NCBI GenBank assembly: GCA_022009995.1
Contig: CP091734.1
Location: 248,001 to 312,000 of the forward strand
Origin: Clostridiales bacterium
Lineage (GTDB): Bacteria; Bacillota; Clostridia; Christensenellales; CAG-917
DNA length: 64,000 nt
Direction of reading: 5' to 3'
Both the position numbers and the translations under genes were made by a program. Under the pieces are notes generated by a model. The model did no database searches and had not been told where the DNA came from. It was given only the letters and a program-made list of their open reading frames with translations. Each line of letters begins with the position of its first letter. The first letter of the stretch is position 1. Below are positions 10,439 to 19,155 of this stretch, one piece after another.

Positions 10439-11382
10439 TTATTTTTCTTTTTTCGACAAGCCTTTTCTTATTACCTTTTCAAAAGGTTTCTTGTTTTTCC
10501 CGTCGAAAAAACAAATCAATACGTACACTGCCGACAACACGACGACCGCGCCGATAAGTACGCCGTACATTGCGCCGACGCTTACTTTGTCGCCAAAAAA
10601 ATATAAGTTGCAATCAACGCCGTCCTTAACTCCGTTTATTACTTCTTTCGGGAAGCCTTGCTTTGCCATCTCGCCGTAAACGCCGTTTAACGAATGATTT
10701 CTTAAAAGTGAAGTGCCGTATGTGCCGGGAAGCAACATAATAAAGTTTTGCAGACCTTTCCCGAAACTCGAAATCGGCATATACGCGCCGCAAATAAAAC
10801 CGTAGCCCGCCGATACTATCGTACCGATGCCCGCAGCCTGCCCCTGCGTCCTTAAAAGCGCATTCACGACGCTTGACAACGCCGTGCCAAAAGCCGTCAG
10901 CAGGAACACGTCGACGATAATCAAAACGACGTCCGAAAAACTCATATACCAGCCGCTCGCCGCAACGTAAATAAGCCCGGCGGCAGTCGCCGCATACGTT
11001 ACGATAAGCGTCGTGAAAAAGGTTCCCGAAAAGTACGACGCCGCGATTACCGATCGCTTTGCGGGCGACACAAGCAAGTCTTTTCTCGCCCCAGTGATGC
11101 GGTCGTTTACCATAAGCGTATTGCTGCAAAACGCAACGGTCACGCAACACACCGCAAGAAGCGACGATACGAGTTCCCCCGCAACCATTCCGCTTATCAG
11201 TTTTTCGGGGACGGAAACGCCGTCCGGCAACGCCGCAACAAACGTGTTCCTGTAAACCTTTGCCAGAAACGTGACGTACAAGACAAGAAGTATCACGGGC
11301 GTGATAAGCGACGTAAAAACATTCCCTTGTCCTTAAAAAACACCTTTATATTTCGTTTCGTCAACGCAAGAAAAGTCTTCAT
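10439..11382 (-). CDS. ABC-2 type transporter permease, one frameshift
   Basis: A ~314-residue permease with six hydrophobic segments and the ABC-2 pattern: a cytoplasmic N-terminus (MKTFLALTKRNIKVFFKDKG), a first membrane helix, then a cluster of helices ending in a lysine-rich tail. The start at 11382 overlaps the ATPase stop (ATGA). One T is missing near 11300-11305 in a run of T; restoring it joins the N-terminus to the rest. It pairs with the ATPase upstream. Such pairs export drugs, lantibiotics or polysaccharide/lipid. The substrate is unknown. Confidence 0.83.
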
Positions 11383-12289
11383 AATGCGCCTCCTTCGGGC
11401 TTTTTGCCCGTGACGGACAAAAACACGTCGTCCATTTTGCCCTTTGTTATTTCAAAATCGGTGAACAGCGCAGGGTTTTTAATAATTAAATCCCGTGCCT
11501 CTGCCGTGTCTTTCACGGACACTCTGAACGCGTCCCTGATTTTTTCGTACGGAAGCCCCAAAGCCTTGACTTTTTCTTCTTCGGCGTTATAAATCGTAAC
11601 GAAGTCGCCGGTGTACTCGTTTTTGAGCGAAAGCGGCGTTCCTTCCGCCGCGATTTTCCCTTTGTCGAGTATCACGACGTAGTCGGCGTCCGCCGCCTCT
11701 TCCATATAATGCGTCGTGAGAAACACCGTCATATTCCGACTTTTACGAAGGTTTGTTACGACGTTCCAAAGGAGTTTGCGCGCTTCGGGGTCGAGCCCCG
11801 TCGTCGGTTCGTCCAGAATTAAGATTTCGGATTGTGAATAAGTGCGCGCGCCACGTCGACTCTTCTTTTCTGTCCGCCCGAAAGTTTTTCAAACGTTCTC
11901 GGCAACAGTTCTTTGAAGTCCAGCATTTCGGAAAGCGCGGCGATTCTTTCTTTTGCCGCTTTCCCAGTGATACCGTATAAACTCGCGCGGGACATAAGGT
12001 TGTCTTTGACCGAAAGTTTCGCGTCAAGCGCGGACGTCTGATATACGACGCCGATTTCTTTCGTGATGCTTTTCATATCGTTATCGACGTTCATACCGTC
12101 GATTATCACCTCGCCGCCGTCTTTTGAAAGGGTACCGCACATTATGGATATCGTCGTTGATTTTCCCGCGCCGTTCACGCCGAGAAACGCAAACAACTCC
12201 CCTTCCTTCACGACAAGCGACAAGTCGTCGACGGCGTGCACGTCCTGAAACGATTTGTCAAGGTTTTTAATTTCGATAATATTTTTCAT
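11379..12289 (-). CDS. ABC-2 transporter ATP-binding protein, one frameshift
   Basis: A ~304-residue ATPase of the CcmA/DrrA type. Walker A GVNGAGKST, signature LSGGQKRR, Walker B LILDEPTTGLDP (spanning the frame break) and switch His TTHYMEEA are all present, followed by the ~70-residue C-terminal extension typical of drug/antibiotic exporters. One A is missing near 11819 (CCGAAATC, expected CCGAAAATC). It is co-transcribed with the permease, which its stop codon overlaps. Substrate not predictable. Confidence 0.87.
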
Positions 12290-12384
12290 TCTTTTTATAC
12301 AACCTGCCCTACGTTTTTACGGTAAGTCTTGTAAAAGGGGAAACCCTTTGCGGACTTCCCCAAACTATCTTTTAACGGCGGAAT

Positions 12385-13617
12385 TTACTTTTGATCGCGG
12401 TCGAAAGCCTCGATTGCGGCAAGCGCGATGTCAAGTCCCAGCGCAAACGTTTCGGGTATCATCTGGTCGGGCGTGTCGCGACGATTGTGATAATACGGCG
12501 CGTATTTCGGATTTTGTCCGGCAACCGCCGCCGCCTTAAATCCGCCCCTTGAAAACGCCGCCGCGTCGGACGCGCCGAAAGGCACTACGCCGTGAGGCAA
12601 CGGGTGATTTACGTCGGGATCGTTGCACGCTTCGTCCAGAAGCGCAACGACTTCGGGGCTGTTTTTCACCATGCCCGTCATGTCGCGGTGATAAATCGTC
12701 ATATAGTCATAGTCGCGCATCGTGTCGAAAGCGATAATGTATGTTTCGACGTCCTTGTTTTCGCCTTTATGGCGTTTCGTGAATGCGGTTGCGCCGCGAA
12801 GCCCCGCTTCTTCACTGCCCGTAAGCAATGCACAGACTTCGGTGTTTTCATATCTGATTCCGCTTTCTTTCAGACATTTGAGCGCGGACACTGCGACGAA
12901 TACGCCAGTAAGGTTGTCGTTTGCGCCGGGGGACAGCACCTTAAAGTTGCAAACGAAGAAAAGTCCGATGTACGCAACGACGGTGCATGCGGCGAAAATC
13001 ACACTCCAAAGCGGGGTAACGCCTTTTGCGATATTGATTGAAAAAATGACGATCGACGCGAGCGCGCACAGCAAATCGACCGCAAGTACGCCGACCATAA
13101 CTTCCTGTCTTATCTTCATAAGCGTCCATTCGTACGCGCTGTCGGTGTGGCCGTTGATGATGATACGGCGTTTTACGTCGCCCGTCGGTTTATACTTCGC
13201 ATATACGTTGCACGACGTCGTTTCCGGCAAAAATTTGTCGATGAACGGCACGTAGAACAAGAATTCCAGCACGACGATGACAATGGATAAAACCGCAAGT
13301 ACCAGCGAAATTATCCTTACCGCAAGCGTCAGCGCGGGATTGCCGACAAGCGTCAGCAACTGCAAAAGCGCGCCGATAATCAAAAATACGCCGATGATTT
13401 TCGTGAATCCGACAAGCGCGTGCCGCGACACTTTGAAATCTTCGATTGCGCTTTCGTCCGCCCAGCCGTTGGTGTCGATCTGGTTTTTGATCCATTCCTG
13501 GGCTTCCCGTTCTTTCGGCATGCCCGATTCGCGCGGGCCGATGTTGGTGCAGATGTCCGTGATTGCGTTCATGCTGTAATCGACGGCGTTTTTCCGTATC
13601 TCTTTTGATACTTTCAT
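12385..13617 (-). CDS. M28-family metallopeptidase with internal membrane segments
   Basis: A 410-residue M28 (aminopeptidase-like) protein. Zinc ligands fit NGHTDSAY (His), SPGANDN (bridging Asp), TGSEEAG (catalytic Glu pair), AFDTMRDYD (Asp) and YHNRRDTPD (His). Hydrophobic segments at about residues 70-125 and 170-225 split the catalytic domain, so the enzyme is membrane-embedded. It follows lplA by 43 bases on the same strand. The physiological substrate is unknown. Internal membrane segments in M28 proteins are seen in other Clostridia but their purpose is not established. Confidence 0.8.
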   Translation of the reverse strand: MKVSKEIRKNAVDYSMNAITDICTNIGPRESGMPKEREAQEWIKNQIDTNGWADESAIEDFKVSRHALVGFTKIIGVFLIIGALLQLLTLVGNPALTLAVRIISLVLAVLSIVIVVLEFLFYVPFIDKFLPETTSCNVYAKYKPTGDVKRRIIINGHTDSAYEWTLMKIRQEVMVGVLAVDLLCALASIVIFSINIAKGVTPLWSVIFAACTVVAYIGLFFVCNFKVLSPGANDNLTGVFVAVSALKCLKESGIRYENTEVCALLTGSEEAGLRGATAFTKRHKGENKDVETYIIAFDTMRDYDYMTIYHRDMTGMVKNSPEVVALLDEACNDPDVNHPLPHGVVPFGASDAAAFSRGGFKAAAVAGQNPKYAPYYHNRRDTPDQMIPETFALGLDIALAAIEAFDRDQK

Positions 13618-13660
13618 GACAATTCTCCTTTTTTCGGACAGTTTTGTCCGTTATCCCTTT

Positions 13661-14614
13661 TTATTCGTTAATAAGCGACAGCACGTCGCTTGCAACCTGA
13701 TTTAATCCCGTGTTTTCTTTCAGGACGTTCAGCCCTTTGAGTGCGCGAATGGCCGCGTCGATATCGTCGGGGAAAATGCTGTCCGAAAACACTTTTATGT
13801 CCTTGATTACGCCGCCCGACAACGTGAAACTCACGTCGACGTATCCCCAGGAAAACCTTTTGTACTTATGACTTTGAAGTTTCACGTCCTTTCCGTACAG
13901 CCATAAATCGTCGGAATATTTTTTGTAAAATTCGTCGGTTTTCTTTTCGTCCACGGCGGAATTCTCCAAAATCCGCCCGTATTTCTCGGTTAAAACGTCT
14001 TTCATCGCCTGCTTTACGGCTTCGACGTCGATACTTTCGTCAAGGTCGTGAAGATTTACAACGCGCGACTTTACGCTCGCAACGCCCTTGCCTTCCAGCT
14101 TGTCGGGTTTCACGTTCAGAAAGTCGCTCATTTTCGACGTGTCGGCGGATATTAAAATCGTACCGTGATGCAACGCCGCCGTCTGTGTTTTGAGATATGC
14201 GTTGCCCGAAAACTTTCGCCCGTCGATGACGATGTCGTTTCGTCCGTTGACTTCCGCAAAAAGCCCCAGCTTTTTCACCGCGCGGATAATAATATCGTTG
14301 TTCTCGTTCACGTCGTAATCCGAAAGACTTGTTATGAACGAGAAATTGAGATTGCCTTTGTCGTGGAAAACCGCGCCGCCGCCCGTCGGACGCCGTGCAA
14401 GGAAACCGCCTGCGTCGTGGAGTTTTTTAATATTCACGTCAAGGTATGCGTTCTGGTGTCTTCCGATGACGACCGTGTTGTCGTTGCGCCAAAGATATAC
14501 GATAAGTTCGCCGTCTTTCGCCGCGTCCATAAGCGCGCTCTCGAGAGCAAGATTGTAATGCGGATTAAACCCGCTTGTTTCAATATATCTTACTTTATCG
14601 TACGTTTTTGCCAT
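13661..14614 (-). CDS. lplA: Lipoate-protein ligase A
   Basis: A 317-residue ligase that activates lipoate with ATP and attaches it to lysines of lipoyl domains. The lipoate-binding loop RRPTGGGAVFHD and the KFSGNAYLKTQTAALHHGTIL stretch with the catalytic Lys are intact, and the C-terminal accessory domain is present. It lies 22 bases after dihydrolipoyl dehydrogenase. No H-protein or E2 acceptor gene is in the window, so the target protein must be elsewhere. Confidence 0.92.
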   Translation of the reverse strand: MAKTYDKVRYIETSGFNPHYNLALESALMDAAKDGELIVYLWRNDNTVVIGRHQNAYLDVNIKKLHDAGGFLARRPTGGGAVFHDKGNLNFSFITSLSDYDVNENNDIIIRAVKKLGLFAEVNGRNDIVIDGRKFSGNAYLKTQTAALHHGTILISADTSKMSDFLNVKPDKLEGKGVASVKSRVVNLHDLDESIDVEAVKQAMKDVLTEKYGRILENSAVDEKKTDEFYKKYSDDLWLYGKDVKLQSHKYKRFSWGYVDVSFTLSGGVIKDIKVFSDSIFPDDIDAAIRALKGLNVLKENTGLNQVASDVLSLINE

Positions 14615-14636
14615 ATAAACAAGTTATTTTGCGGTA

Positions 14637-16009
14637 TTATTTAATTTCAAACAAACCTTCGCGCACTACTTCGCAAACGGTCGGATGCGGGAAAACGAGT
14701 TTTTTCGCGCGGTCGATATCCACCTTCATATCAATAAGATTCGACACCGCGACGATATACTCGGACGCATAATTTCCGACGACGCTCGCGCCGATAAGCA
14801 CGTTGTTATCTTTGTCGTAAACAAGTTTCAGAATACCGGTATAATCGGTGTTTTCCGCGATATATCTGCCCGAATACATTAAGGACAGCTGCACCTCGTC
14901 GGCGTTTATTCCCTTTTCGATCGCCGCCGAAAGCGTGTATCCCGCCGAAGCGACTTCGGGAGTCGTGTATATAACCGACGGTATGGAGTCGTAATTCATT
15001 TCGTCGGAAACGTTAAGCATATTGTTTACGGCGACTTCGCCTTCTCTGTACGCCGTGTGTGCAAGCATCGACTTTCCGTTGACGTCGCCCGCGGCATAGA
15101 CGTTTTCGACGTTGGTTTTAAGACGACTGTCTGTAACGATTGCGCCGCGCTCGGTTTCAACGCCGATGTTTTCAAGCCCGAATCCCGTTAAGTTTGCGCG
15201 ACGACCGACCGACAACAAAATTTTGTCGGCAAGTATTTCTTCTTCGCCGTTTTCAGTCTCGACGACCGCGCCGTTTTCGGTAATTTCTTTGACCTTTGAA
15301 GAAAGACGGAATTTTACGCCCTTCTTTTCAAGCGCTTTTTGCAAAACCGCGCTTACTTTTTCGTCGGTTGCGCCCGCGATCTTCCCGAGCATTTCGACAA
15401 CGACGACGTCGCTCCCGACCGACGAATAATAATCCGCCATTTCAAGTCCGATTACGCCGCCGCCCATAATAAGCAGTGTTTTCGGGATTTCGACAAGGTT
15501 CAGCGCCTCGCGGTTGGTTATCGCAAGCCCGCTTTCAATCGCTTTGTCGACGCCCGGGATTTCGGGATAAACGCGCTGCTTCCCGTTGCGATAAGCAAAA
15601 ACTTTGAGTTGTATTCGACGTTTTCGGATTGTACGACGACGCCGTTCTCGTCGCGGCAAAGTATCTTCGCCTCCGCCTTTACGACGGTAACTCCCGCGCC
15701 TTTCAATTTCGCGCGCACACCCGTTACAAGACGTTTCACGACCTTGTTTTTTCTGTCGACGACGGCTTCTTGCGATACTTCGCCGTCGCCCGAAAACTTC
15801 ACGCCGTAATTTTCGCCGTGCTTAAAATAATTCAGTATTTTCGCGCTGTTCAATAATGTTTTACTGGGAACACAGCCTTCGTTCAGGCAAACCCCGCCGA
15901 GTTCGTTTTTCTCAAACAATACGACGGACAATCCTTTTGACGCGGCGTATGCCGCGGCGTTGTATCCGGCAGGACCGCCGCCGAGTACCGTCAAATCAAA
16001 ATTTTCCAT
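14637..16009 (-). CDS. lpdA: Dihydrolipoyl dehydrogenase, one frameshift
   Basis: A ~458-residue flavoprotein disulfide reductase. FAD site GGGPAGYNAA, redox pair GGVCLNEGCVPSKT, NAD site GGGVIGLEMA, second FAD motif YAAGDVNG and the catalytic His-Glu pair in FPHPTVCEVVRE are all seen. The frame breaks once near 15580, in the region after LLIATGS. It re-oxidises dihydrolipoamide of glycine cleavage or 2-oxoacid complexes. It heads a lpdA-lplA-M28 unit with its own promoter. Confidence 0.92.
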
Positions 16010-16037
16010 AAACCCTCATATTTTTCGTAATATATCC

Positions 16038-16066
16038 ATTGTACGGGATAAGCGACGAAAAGTCAA
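16038..16066 (-). promoter_or_regulatory. Promoter of the lpdA operon
   Basis: Minus strand TTGACT (16061-16066), 17-base spacer, TACAAT (16038-16043). A GAGGG Shine-Dalgarno precedes the lpdA ATG. Confidence 0.65.
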
Positions 16067-16141
16067 TTTATTGACTTTACGAAAAAAATTACTTTGCTGT
16101 CATATTGACTGTCATTTTGACTTTTGTTGAAAATTTTGCGC

Positions 16142-16170
16142 TTGACAACCGACTTTTTTGGATATATCCT
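16142..16170 (+). promoter_or_regulatory. Promoter directly abutting the thiamine pyrophosphokinase start
   Basis: TTGACA (16142-16147), 17-base spacer, TATCCT (16165-16170). Transcription would begin near 16177, one base before the ATG at 16178, which implies a leaderless or nearly leaderless mRNA. No Shine-Dalgarno is visible before the ATG. Confidence 0.5.
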
Positions 16171-16177
16171 TATATTT

Positions 16178-16768
16178 ATGAAAACAGCAGCGATAATACT
16201 GAACACTCCCGACGAAATCGGGGAAATTACAGAGTCCGACGTTATTTGCGCCGATAACGGATTAAGCCGTATTCACGTTACCCCCGTTGCGGTCGTCGGC
16301 GACCTGGACAGTCTTGAAAACCGCAAGGACGGTTTGAACTACGTCGTCTTCCCGAAGGAAAAGGACGAGACCGACGGGCAACTTGCCCTTCTTTACGCAA
16401 AAAGCGCGGGTTACGACGCCGTTACCATTTACGGCGCAACAGGCGGCGACATAGGTCAGATTCTCGGCAATATCGGCCTACTGAAATATGCAAAGGACAT
16501 AAAAATCGACGCCCGTATTTCGGGCGTCGGATTCGATATTAAAATTCTTGAAGGAAAGGTTTCCGACACGGCTTTTATTAACCAGAAAATTTCGCTGTTT
16601 CCGTTTTTCGGGGATGCGCTGGTTACAAACAGTCGCGGGCTTTATTATCCGCTTGAAAACCTTCTTCTTTCCGCAGGCACAAACCGCGGGCTTTCCAACG
16701 TTGCGACGGCAAACGAAATCTCGTTCACCGTCGAACGCGGAATTTTGCTTATGATTAAATATTATTAA
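16178..16768 (+). CDS. Thiamine pyrophosphokinase
   Basis: A 196-residue enzyme that transfers pyrophosphate from ATP to thiamine, giving TPP. Motifs are CADNGLSRI, VGDLDSLE and KDETDGQLAL, which hold the Mg-binding acidic residues, and GATGG. The usual GGRxDH sequence is replaced by GGDIGQ, which is unusual for a catalytic motif and may alter activity. The reading frame could extend upstream, but the ATG at 16178 matches the family N-terminus (MKTAAIILN). It converges on the ThiT gene, so import and activation of thiamine sit side by side. Confidence 0.8.
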   Translation: MKTAAIILNTPDEIGEITESDVICADNGLSRIHVTPVAVVGDLDSLENRKDGLNYVVFPKEKDETDGQLALLYAKSAGYDAVTIYGATGGDIGQILGNIGLLKYAKDIKIDARISGVGFDIKILEGKVSDTAFINQKISLFPFFGDALVTNSRGLYYPLENLLLSAGTNRGLSNVATANEISFTVERGILLMIKYY

Positions 16769-16933
16769 GCGGCTTTGCCGTCCGCGTTTTCGTCGGACGC
16801 GTCGCTACTGCGGGCTTTCCGGCATTGCGACGGCAAACGAAATCTCGTTCACCGTCGAAAGCGGAATTTTACTTATGATTAAATATTATTAAGCGGCTTT
16901 GCCGTCCGCGTTTTCGTCGGACGCGTCGCCACT
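16686..16933. repeat. Two tandem copies of a 124-bp segment
   Basis: Bases 16686-16809 are repeated at 16810-16933 with only a few differences. The unit contains the last ~83 bases of the pyrophosphokinase gene plus the last ~40 bases of the ThiT gene in opposite orientation. The first copy supplies the real kinase end, the second the real ThiT end. The spacer therefore holds a dead copy of each. Confidence 0.85.
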
Positions 16934-18049
16934 TTCGATTTCGTCGGCGGATTCTTCCGTCGATTTTTCGTTTACAAGGCGCACGAAACTCTTACTGCTG
17001 AACAGCAACAGCGCAACGACGATAACGATTGCGACGTCTGCGAACGTGAACGTGTTGTACAAGAAACCCCACGCTGCCGCAGAATATCCCGAGGGAGCGT
17101 AAGACGCGAATGCGAAAATGCCCGAGAACACGTGCGAGAAATATCTCAGCGTACCCGCAAGAATTGCGCCGACCGTAAATGCGACAGCGGGCTTTTTGAT
17201 GATGTTGAGTTCCTTGAAAATTCCAGCAAGTCCCGTCATTGCAAAAGCGATCGGGTAATCCAGGAAGAACTGCGCGGGGTGGATAATCCACGGATCCTGT
17301 ATTGCCTGCAACACGCCGTAAATCGCACCAACGATAATACCTTTTCTTATGCCGAACATATACGAAAACAGCATAAGCGGAAGCATCGACGCAAGGGTTA
17401 CCGAGCCGCCCTGCGGCAACGCAAAAAACTTTACGTAAGAAAGCGCGAAAGAAAGCGCGACGGAAATTGCGGCATAAGCCATCTCACGCGTGGTGAACGG
17501 ACCGTTGCGTTTCGAGAAAACGGTTGCGGCGACGACAAGGATAAGAACAAGCACGATTGCGCTGATATAAAGCCCTGCCTGCGACACGCCTTCGTAATCT
17601 CCGCCGACTTTTTTGAAGTGCACCGCCAAAAACGCAATACTCACAATCACGGGGATTAAAATCAAAAACAGCGCGATAAACTTAAACTTACGCATAAACT
17701 CGGGTTTTACCGTGTTTATTACGTAGCCCGCCGCAACTAGCGCGAACGCCACGATAACAATGCTCATTATCGGCCAGAAAACTTCTTTTACAAAGCTTCC
17801 GCCCTGAACGTCGTCGCTGATTTTTAAGGTAAGCATCGTAACTACGAAAGTCGTCGCTACGCCGAAAACGAAATACTTCACGCTTTTCATAAACGGTTGA
17901 AGTTTTTCGGGCTTCGCTTTCTTCAAAAAGATTGCGGCGATTACAACAAGCGCGACAAGCACGATTGCAAAGTAAAAAGCCGTAACACTGAGTTTCGACA
18001 CGGTGTCGAGAGTGCTGAACGGCTCTTTCAGAATTGATGTGAATTTCAT
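16889..18049 (-). CDS. thiT: ThiT thiamine transporter (ECF S component) with N-terminal membrane extension
   Basis: A 386-residue membrane protein. Residues ~186-355 match ThiT, the substrate-binding S component of energy-coupling-factor transporters (REMAYAAISVAL, SYMFGIRKGIIVGAIYG, QFFLDYPIAF). Residues 1-180 carry about five further membrane helices not found in classical ~190-residue ThiT. The C-terminal ~30 residues are acidic. The start at 18049 is chosen because AAGGAGCG precedes it. A TPP riboswitch and terminator lie upstream, so expression should fall when TPP is high. The ECF ATPases and T component must be encoded elsewhere. The extension's role is unknown. Confidence 0.85.
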   Translation of the reverse strand: MKFTSILKEPFSTLDTVSKLSVTAFYFAIVLVALVVIAAIFLKKAKPEKLQPFMKSVKYFVFGVATTFVVTMLTLKISDDVQGGSFVKEVFWPIMSIVIVAFALVAAGYVINTVKPEFMRKFKFIALFLILIPVIVSIAFLAVHFKKVGGDYEGVSQAGLYISAIVLVLILVVAATVFSKRNGPFTTREMAYAAISVALSFALSYVKFFALPQGGSVTLASMLPLMLFSYMFGIRKGIIVGAIYGVLQAIQDPWIIHPAQFFLDYPIAFAMTGLAGIFKELNIIKKPAVAFTVGAILAGTLRYFSHVFSGIFAFASYAPSGYSAAAWGFLYNTFTFADVAIVIVVALLLFSSKSFVRLVNEKSTEESADEIESGDASDENADGKAA

Positions 18050-18085
18050 ATTCGCTCCTTTGCCGGGAGGAACTTTTCTCGTTAG

Positions 18086-18115
18086 AATAAAAAATCCCAA
18101 AGCGATTACTTTGAG
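18086..18115 (-). terminator. TPP riboswitch expression platform (terminator)
   Basis: Minus-strand stem CTCAAAG/CTTTGGG (18109-18115 with 18096-18102) followed by ATTTTTTATT, located between the aptamer and the thiT start. Confidence 0.8.
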
Positions 18116-18124
18116 AACGAGTGG

Positions 18125-18202
18125 ACTGGCTTCCTTTCGTGAGTTCTAACTCAATCAAGTTCAGAGGGTGTAATCTCAGGCGCGACGCGCCACCCCTAGC
18201 AA
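18125..18202 (-). ncRNA. TPP riboswitch aptamer (THI box)
   Basis: Minus-strand sequence has the THI-box signature in order: TAGGGGTG, CTGAGAT, ACCCTCTGAAC, TTGAT, GTTAGAAC, then CGAAAGGAAG. The aptamer lies upstream of thiT and is followed by an intrinsic terminator, so TPP binding should stop transcription. Confidence 0.92.
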
Positions 18203-18219
18203 TTAAATGTGATACCTAA

Positions 18220-18248
18220 ATCTTACAATTAAATGAAAATACTGTCAA
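18220..18248 (-). promoter_or_regulatory. thiT promoter
   Basis: Minus strand TTGACA (18243-18248), 17-base spacer, TAAGAT (18220-18225), placing the start just before the riboswitch. Confidence 0.65.
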
Positions 18249-18264
18249 GGGTTTTGAAAACGAT

Positions 18265-18293
18265 TTGCAAATATTCAAACATTATTGTATAAT
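18265..18293 (+). promoter_or_regulatory. Promoter of the SDR gene
   Basis: TTGCAA (18265-18270), 17-base spacer, TATAAT (18288-18293), 16 bases before the ATG at 18310. AGAGGTGG serves as Shine-Dalgarno. Confidence 0.65.
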
Positions 18294-18309
18294 CGTTCAG
18301 AGGTGGATT

Positions 18310-19089
18310 ATGAAAGTTGCAGTTATTACGGGCGCATCCCAAGGAATCGGGAATGCCATTGCAAAAAAATTCTCGGAAAACGGATACCGCGTATTCAATT
18401 TGTCCAGAACGCCGGCAGAAGGCATCGAAAGCATAAAAACCGACGTGTCCGACCGTGAAAACGTGTTTGACTCGATCGGCGAAGTCGTAAAACGCGCGGG
18501 GCGTATCGACGTCCTTGTCAACAACGCGGGATTCGGCATTTCGGGCGCGGTCGAAGATACCGACGAAAGCGCGGTGCGAAAGATTTTTGACGTCAATTAC
18601 TTCGGCACGCTGTTCGCGACGCAGGCGGTTATCCCCGTTATGCGCGAAAACGGCGGCGGCACGATAATCAATATGTCCAGCGCGGGCGCGCCTTTGTCGC
18701 TGCCTTTCCAGTCGTTTTATTCCTGCACGAAATCGGCGGTGTCATCGCTTTCCGAGGCGCTTCGTATCGAACTTAAACCGTTCAACATAAAAGTTTCGAC
18801 AATCCTTCCCGGCGACGTCAAGACGGAATTCACCGCCCGCCGCGAAAAGAACAAAAGCAACAGCGTTTATTACGGTGAAAGAATCGACAAATCGGTTGAA
18901 AAGATGGAGCGCGACGAACAAAACGGAATGTCGCCGTCGGTCATCGCGAAAATCGCCCTGAAAATCGCAAAATCGAAAAATCCGCCCGTGTACGTCGTGG
19001 GCGGCGCGTCGTACAAACTGCTTGTGGGGCTTTCAAAAATCTTGCCGAAACGTCTTGTCGTATGGACAATCGGAAAACTTTACGGATAA
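18310..19089 (+). CDS. Short-chain dehydrogenase/reductase
   Basis: A 259-residue classical SDR with Rossmann motif GASQGIGNAIA, NNAG at the end of strand 4, catalytic Ser in NMSSAG and YSCTK active site. The segment following (GDVKTEFTAR) and the C-terminal helix that resembles a membrane-contacting end are similar to the SDR at 48320, so the two are probably paralogues. Substrate unknown. It is a single-gene unit with promoter and terminator. Confidence 0.85.
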   Translation: MKVAVITGASQGIGNAIAKKFSENGYRVFNLSRTPAEGIESIKTDVSDRENVFDSIGEVVKRAGRIDVLVNNAGFGISGAVEDTDESAVRKIFDVNYFGTLFATQAVIPVMRENGGGTIINMSSAGAPLSLPFQSFYSCTKSAVSSLSEALRIELKPFNIKVSTILPGDVKTEFTARREKNKSNSVYYGERIDKSVEKMERDEQNGMSPSVIAKIALKIAKSKNPPVYVVGGASYKLLVGLSKILPKRLVVWTIGKLYG

Positions 19090-19096
19090 TGCCAAC

Positions 19097-19128
19097 AAAA
19101 AAACTGCAACGGCGTTGCAGTTTTTTAT
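19097..19128 (+). terminator. Intrinsic terminator
   Basis: Stem AAAACTGCAAC/GTTGCAGTTTT with loop GGC, then TT. Seven bases after the SDR stop. The flanking A run lets it also serve the convergent minus-strand gene. Confidence 0.88.
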
Positions 19129-19155
19129 TTGCTTTTTTCAAAATTTATTTTTCGC

